Shown here: positions 57,897-64,000 of the stretch, piece by piece
How positions within the stretch are numbered: position 1 is the first letter of the stretch
Layout of the letters: the number at the start of each line of letters is the position of its first letter
Assembly (NCBI RefSeq): GCF_963966145.1
Contig: NC_091050.1
Span: 7,998,001-8,062,000, forward strand
DNA from: Tenebrio molitor
Taxonomy: Eukaryota; Arthropoda; Insecta; Coleoptera; Tenebrionidae
Reading direction: 5' to 3'
Length of the DNA stretch: 64,000 nt
Program-made: the position numbers and the translations under genes
The notes under the pieces: model-generated
Seen by the model: the letters and a program-made list of their open reading frames with translations, nothing else
What the model was told of the DNA's origin: nothing
The model's database searches: none

Positions 57897-60503
57897 AAAT
57901 GTAGTGCTCTTGATTGAAGGCAATTATGAATTTTTAATTTTAAAGAACTAATAAGGGTTTATAATCGATTTGGTAAGACACTGCAGAAGAATGATGACTT
58001 GTAATTTCATTAGTTTTTTTTTATTTGACTAACAATTTTTTTTTAAGTAGAATTCAACAGCAGCAGAACAAATGCAGAGTAAGACAACAGCAAGTAGACA
58101 TTGTATCTAATGAATAATTTAGTGGAAAGCGATATTAATTGAATAGATCATGTTTTTCATATTATTGTTATTAGGCTGAAATGATAAACAAAATGTTTGT
58201 TAAAAATAAGTAAATGACCACATCGGCCATCCGAAAATCTGTAGAAATAAATTTCTTTAAAAGCATCGGCAGTGAAAAATAATACAAAATAAGCAAACAT
58301 TTCTTGGGAAGCAAACCGAGAAAAGTATAGATGCAAAAAATCGGCTCAGTGTTTACAGAAGAAGAATCGCTATGTGGCGGCGTTCTCGAATTATTGAGTC
58401 CATCAATAAATTCACGTATTTAGGATTTGTGTGCAGTGTGTAAAGCGACGCTCGCAGTTTGTAACTAAATCCTTTCAAATGGTATATTGGATCCTGAATA
58501 GATGCGAATGTGTGGATCTTTATAAGGACGCTGCACCCACCCCCATTTTTCCGAAGCCTCCCCCTACCCTCAAGTTTTAAAATCGAACGAACCGTTTGTA
58601 TTTTGCGTTATAGCAATTGCTCGCCTCACCATAAAAAAGCAATTTTTTTTCGCACAGAGCCATCTGCCCGCGCCCTTGGACGAAATTCCCGGCTTTCTTC
58701 GGGGGTGGCGACTGATAAGTTCATCTGGACGCGATGCGGAGAGAGGGAACAATAACCCTGAGAACAGATCGTATTTTTATAAGAGAACAAGCGGATCGCC
58801 GGGGGCTGTTTGACATTGATACTCGTGACTGACACTGTTTTGTTGACTTTGGACACACGCAACCACATTATTGCTGCCTCCTGTTGATTCATTCTTTCCA
58901 GTCAATAAGGCTTCCACCAATATTTGGCTATAACCTGGCCCCGAGCGTTTAACCATTGTGCTTTTCACCGGACTGATCGGGGATTTTGTTGCCGAAAATA
59001 TTACTTTTTTTCACTGCATAGGGATCGACGAGAATGGTCAATTGTCAGCGCCTTTCATATGACCACGCGACTATCTCTTTGTCGAATGGCAAATGCGAAA
59101 TCGTGCCCATCTTACTCACGGCCATAACATTTTATGACCGCCGAAACTTCTAGCGTCATCTTCAACGTCTGCGTATAATGCGAATAAATATAATCGTTTT
59201 ATTTTATGTACACAATATAACATTTATTCTTAAAGTGACACCACTGAATGTAAACAAACAAATATTTTCCGGAAGTTTTGTAAGTTTACCTTATACTTCA
59301 TTATCATCAATCATTAAAAAGCACAAACTATTATATAAAATAAAAAAAAAAAATAAAAATAAAAAAGTATAAAACCTCCGTAGCAAATTTTACACTTAAA
59401 TTAAGTTTCCACGTGCGAAGATTATTGGTGCCAGGAGTACGCCAGTTTAATGGCACCAATATTAATGGCACCAGTGTATCTATACATAGTTTCAATTAAT
59501 TTTCAACTGGTACAGGATTCGATCTGGCATCAACTGCTCGAATTTATTCAAATATTGATGTCGTAATGCAAATTTTACCTTTATAGCTTCGGAAAATGTA
59601 AAAAAATCAATTCGCTAACTATCTATCTATCTAACTATTTCAGTTGTATAACTTTAGCGCACCTCAACGAAAACGTGAACGTGCCATTCAAACTTTAGTG
59701 ATTTCTTCATTTTAGTTAGCCTCGAATTTCTGCTTGATTTTCTCGAACTTAGCCGAGATTAGCCGAACAGAAGACAGCGGCGCCAAAAATATTTTGTATC
59801 TACATATTTGCACTTGTGAATGTCAAAACATTTCCAAATGTTTTGACACAACAGAGACTAACTTCAATTTTATTTTATTTTGTTATCTCCAGTTATTAAA
59901 AAAGGAGAGTTTTGCTTAATTCTCTGTAGTAATCTACTAACGGTGTTGTTTAATATTTACAAGATCTTTTTTTATTTATTTTGTAATTTAAGCTGAAAGG
60001 AATACTTTCAGCTCTAATATAACAAGAGGTGTTATAACTTATAAGAGTTATAAGTATTATAACCATCAATAACAGGATCTACGAGTGAAACCTAATTGAA
60101 TGTAAAGGTTTCACGAGTAATATCATCAATTAGTAATCATACCACGGGTTTAAATTTAATGATGGAGTGTAATGAATAAATGAGGAACATTTGATTGCTT
60201 AACCGGAACAGACGCCACTGGCTGCTGTGATTTGATAACTGTATTTTTAAGGCCGAGCGACCTAGTGATTGATTCCTTTTATCAGCGATGTCTCCTCAAG
60301 AATTAAAACACCTTTCTTCATCATATAATTGCGTAATTTGAAGAAACGCTTTTAGCTGTCAGATTTGACAGCAAATTTAAATCGTTAAAGAGGAATCATG
60401 TGACACCTGAATAGTGTTCTTAGAAATGATGTTTTTTTCTTACTTTCTAAGTTTTTGCTCTCTACTGTAAACATTTTTAATTTTAAATGATTGATTTATA
60501 CGT
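57897..60503. other. Intergenic with GC-richer patch
   Basis: 58500-59130 is richer in GC and includes ctttataaggacgctg (58516-58531), a TATA-like candidate without a linked coding exon. A perfect 13-bp-arm hairpin lies at 59821-59848, and three small hairpins follow at 59990-60115. No gene is supported. Confidence 0.35.
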
Positions 60504-60580
60504 ACAGTGTGATAAGGAGCCCAGCGGAATTAAAAATGCAACCCACAATACATTTCCAAAGTGAACGTGGCTATTTTAAA
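60504..60580. mobile_element. Half copy of the CCCGACGGAATTG MITE
   Basis: Only the left arm is present: acagtgtgataaggagccca, then gcggaatt and aaaatgcaacccacaata, followed by catttccaaagtgaac, a block also seen in the 29089-29272 copy. Confidence 0.65.
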
Positions 60581-63500
60581 TATCGTATTGTTTTAAAATG
60601 AAACAATGAATCCATGATGGCTTCGCTTCCAATAATTTTATTTGTCACAAAAAACGAAAAAGTTAAAATACGACGATTCAAATGTATTCGGACGAACGAT
60701 TTATGGCGAATGTAATAAAAATGCTTCTGCCGTTGCGCGTTTATGCAGACAATAAACATTTTCCTAAAAACTCTTCGTTTTTTCACAATTTCATTTAACC
60801 AAGCGAATGATGTTTATCTAAAATGTTTACGAAACTTCACAGCTAACTATGTTTTATGTTTTTTAAATCAAAAAACATAGGTACAATTACTTAAAATTTA
60901 AACAAAATATGGAAAATAAATACAGAATACTTTGTTAAAGTTAAATAGTTGCCTGCAATTTAAATTGTAACAATCTTTTTATCAGGTGGTTAACCCAGAG
61001 GTGACCCCGAGTTTCACACGGGATATTACTACTGCCCAAGAGAGGGCGCGTTGCTGTTCCTCCACAACTAATTCCTTCTACTTCCTTCTACAGTGGAGAG
61101 AGTGCACTAGCAATTTGTTGGAATATAGTTGGAATTCAAGTGGATACTTATAAACATAATTAAACAAATATTATTTGTTATTGTCTTTGTCAATAATTTA
61201 CTGTATTACTTTAAAATCTTTCGAATTTTAAATTCCTCGGTTAAAAATTGAGTTGGCACATTAATATCAATAATAATTAATAAATAATATTAATAAAGAC
61301 AGTTTAAGATCTCTGATTTTGTTTTAGTTTAATTTTAAGTGAACGACCAACATGTCAATTAATTATTTCAATATTTATCATTCTTGCCAGATAAATCCTT
61401 CAAATTTCTTTAAAACATCTTTATTCTCTAGACACTTTCTAAACAGATTCACAATTTTTTAACGATCGATGCAACTAATTCCACTCTTCTTAACGAGTCT
61501 CTTCGTCAACTTTTTAAAATAGTTGCGTCGCTCTTAATTTAGGAAATATTCCGCACATTAAAGCATAGGTTCTACAAATTGCAAAAGATTACTCTGCGAA
61601 TCAGTGATGTGTAAAACGTATTAAGAAGAGGCGGCTTACATAGGAAGTGCCCGACCACTCGACATATACGGCGTCTCTCATTAAATGCCTCAAGTAGCAA
61701 TTAGTTTTATATTAAAGTGAGGTTGCCATTCGACGGCTGCCTTTTTCACTCGCTGATTCTTTAAACGGCACCGCAAATTGCTTTATTCGGTTATTTTCTT
61801 ATTAAAAATTCTCTCAACTAAATTTTGATACTCACTTCTTAAAAAACAACATTAAAATGAAGTCATAATTAATATAACTATTGAAAATCACATGATCGTT
61901 GCATGTGCCACTCACAAGCCAGCATCTGCATTTGAGTGACATTTATGTTGCCTTGGCGGAGTAAATTACTTAACAGTGTTCCAATCACTTTCCATGCATA
62001 CTCAATTGGTAACAAATCGGGCGACTCCGTACATCACTATATTTGCCCCTTTTAAATTTTTTAACAACTCGTTTTGTACTCCACACACAGTGTTGGAGCG
62101 CGCTTTGTTTTGTTGAAATAATTATAAGAGTACATAGTTAATTGGAAAGCGTTACAATCTCTACTTCATGTAAGTGTTGGCACTTCTATATTATTTATAA
62201 TCACTTAATCAGGAAGGATAACATCTGTCAGGACACTTGACACATCTTATCCTCAAGATACCTACTTTATCTGTTTAAAACATTATTACTTTAACAGTTA
62301 ATTACATATTTAAAAATTCAAAGATGCAAGTCAAAACATTATTTCGAGAACTATTTTCTTTGACCAAAAAGGACATTCAATGTTCCACAAGGAGGGAGAA
62401 ATGGCCAAACTTTTTTAATTTGCAAAATGATTGTCTGGTAGGTGGGTATTGATTTATAAAAAAAATTATAATGTAAAAAAAAAGTCGATATCACTGAATA
62501 AACTTCAATTTGAAGCAACTGCTGAGATGTCGAAATAAAATATTTCGTCTTGTTCCTACGTTGGTTTATTGTAAATTTAAGCTTTTAAACTTCTTAAAAC
62601 TTGTTAAACAAATATTTCAGAGGAGCGCTGATAAAAACAAATTACAATTTCTGATATGACTTATCCGATGGAAGAAGAAATATCATTAAAAACCAACAAT
62701 AAGTTATGAATGATAAATGCAGAACAGTTTAATTAAGGAATTCTTAATGTCCCACAGTTAGGGGTGTTGGCGAACAATTGCCGCAATCATAATGGGGTTT
62801 CGTGAACGTCACCTGAACAAATACAGTGCTGCTTATTTATTATACGTCCAACACAATACCCCACATTCATCTGTTTATTTTTCTTTGTGCATCTTTTTAC
62901 TGTGGTGTCTTCGCCAACAATAAGTCGAAAAATAATCGATCGGAATCTCCCGAGTGCATCTAAACGTCGAGCGAACATACTTTCTAATTGGAGGAAACAC
63001 TGGTCGGACGAAATGAAGTTCTTTCCTCCAATGGCACACTTGTTTCGTCCGGCAGCTGGTGGAAGACTGGAAGGAAGCATCCATTCTTGCCGGTGTCTAT
63101 AAGGTAGGCTGCTGTTAGCCGCCATATTGCGGGCGTGTGTTGTTTTTTCCAATGCTGCGTGATCGTCCCGCCTCTTCGATGATTCATGAAGATAGCTTCT
63201 TTTTGTAGTAGAACGGCTGCATTCCTTGTCGCATTGTTTTGCTCGCGTTTCATTCTTGCGCCTTTTGACACCACTCAATTTTGACTTGCAACTTTCCAAC
63301 TCTCATAATATTTACCACCGGTCCGACGTAATTTACGACGCGCCCAAATCTGTCCACGATTAAAATTTCTTCCCCGACACGCATTCAACATTTCTGCAGT
63401 AACAGATGTGTTCAGGTGCAAAAGGTGTGAAATTTGTTTTTTTTTGTTCGCACTGTGGACACATTTTCTCCCATTTTATCTTTTCAGGAGCACTGTCGAT

Positions 63501-64000
63501 GGCAACTGTTTCTAGTTTTTCAGCAGTCCGGAATTAAAATTTATGGGGCAAGTTTGTAGCGTTCAGCTTCCCTAATTTACGACCCCAAACACACAAAAAG
63601 CTCTATGGTTTCAGAAAAAAATATCACATTAACAAAGTAAATCATGTCGATTATTTGAAAATCATAGGAGCGGAAATAATATTTTTTCAAGTCGATATAA
63701 ATCACTGGCGTAAGCACGGGGTAATGGGGAGAAGGGCTATTAGCGGGTACTTAGGGCCTCTTGCATCGCTGGGGTGCATTCACGGTCACAACTAGCGTGG
63801 AATTAAGCAATATGTTTGCAGCTATTAGAGCAATGGGGTTGGTCATGCGTGTCGTCCTGGGGGTGGTTCGATCACGTGACCGTTCCTCCGCAACTAAAAA
63901 TACCTGTGTTTGGAATTAATTAAATCGAGACGTCGGTGAAACAAAAAGATTACGAGCTGTCTTGGGACAATGGCGGATGGCGTCCGCACCAGTGCTTTCG
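60581..64000. other. Intergenic right end, nothing certain
   Basis: No gene is supported. 62780-63400 is somewhat richer in GC and holds overlapping open frames on both strands (longest 170 codons) without recognisable protein features. This may be regulatory DNA or the 5' region of a gene beyond the window. A CTCF-like site at 61036-61049 is listed separately. Confidence 0.35.
61036..61049 (+). promoter_or_regulatory. CTCF-like site (candidate insulator)
   Basis: CCAAGAGAGGGCGC agrees with the CTCF core consensus CCASYAGRKGGCRS at 12 of 14 positions. It lies in the desert beside the Sox gene, where a domain boundary would make sense. A single match can arise by chance. Confidence 0.3.

Noticed and set aside
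62787..63299. Minus-strand frame of 170 codons and overlapping frames
   Set aside because: Several frames are open on both strands at once, and none shows a recognisable motif; composition effect more likely.

Overview
This window looks like animal nuclear DNA from an insect, most probably a beetle. It is AT-rich. Genes are split by many very short introns (most are 46-59 nt), and every recognisable protein is a metazoan or insect type. No bacterial operon, CRISPR array or viral gene was seen. The beetle assignment is inferred from base composition, intron size and protein similarity; no database search was possible.

Layout. The left 28 kb is gene-dense. In order it holds: (1) a leucine-rich-repeat axonemal protein of the DRC5/TCTE1 type (+, 1341-5158); (2) a small secreted Ly6/three-finger protein (-, 5953-6388); (3) a transposon-rich patch (6.9-9.4 kb); (4) a tandem array of broken copies of the 3' exons of ribosomal protein L4 (9.5-10.7 kb), next to the intact RpL4 gene (-, 11197-13324) whose first intron carries a U18 C/D snoRNA; (5) Sec63, the ER translocon J-protein (+, 14374-18495); (6) cyclin B3 (-, 19395-21140), head-to-head with (7) Pex1, the peroxisomal AAA ATPase (+, 22212-27931). 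I rebuilt these genes exon by exon. All splice junctions listed keep frame and use GT/AG.

The right 36 kb is almost free of protein genes. Its one clear gene is a two-exon SoxB2 (Sox21-type) HMG-box transcription factor (-, 45253-52159) with a 6.2 kb intron that splits the HMG box. The flanking 17 kb and 12 kb deserts are typical of a developmental regulator and probably hold enhancers. They also hold several short inverted-repeat elements, foldback structures and dispersed repeats, some shared with the left part.

Most interesting points: an open 66-codon extension in frame after the Sox stop codon, which may be stop-codon readthrough; the RpL4 3'-exon tandem array; the very compact U18 snoRNA; several introns whose length is a multiple of three and that lack stops (retention would keep the frame); a mariner-like element reduced to the fused ends of its transposase gene; and a compound foldback with a perfect 44-bp palindrome.

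The neighbouring genes do not form one pathway. They act in the cilium/flagellum (DRC5), cell surface signalling (Ly6), translation (RpL4, U18), ER protein import (Sec63), mitosis (CycB3), peroxisome import (Pex1) and cell fate (Sox).
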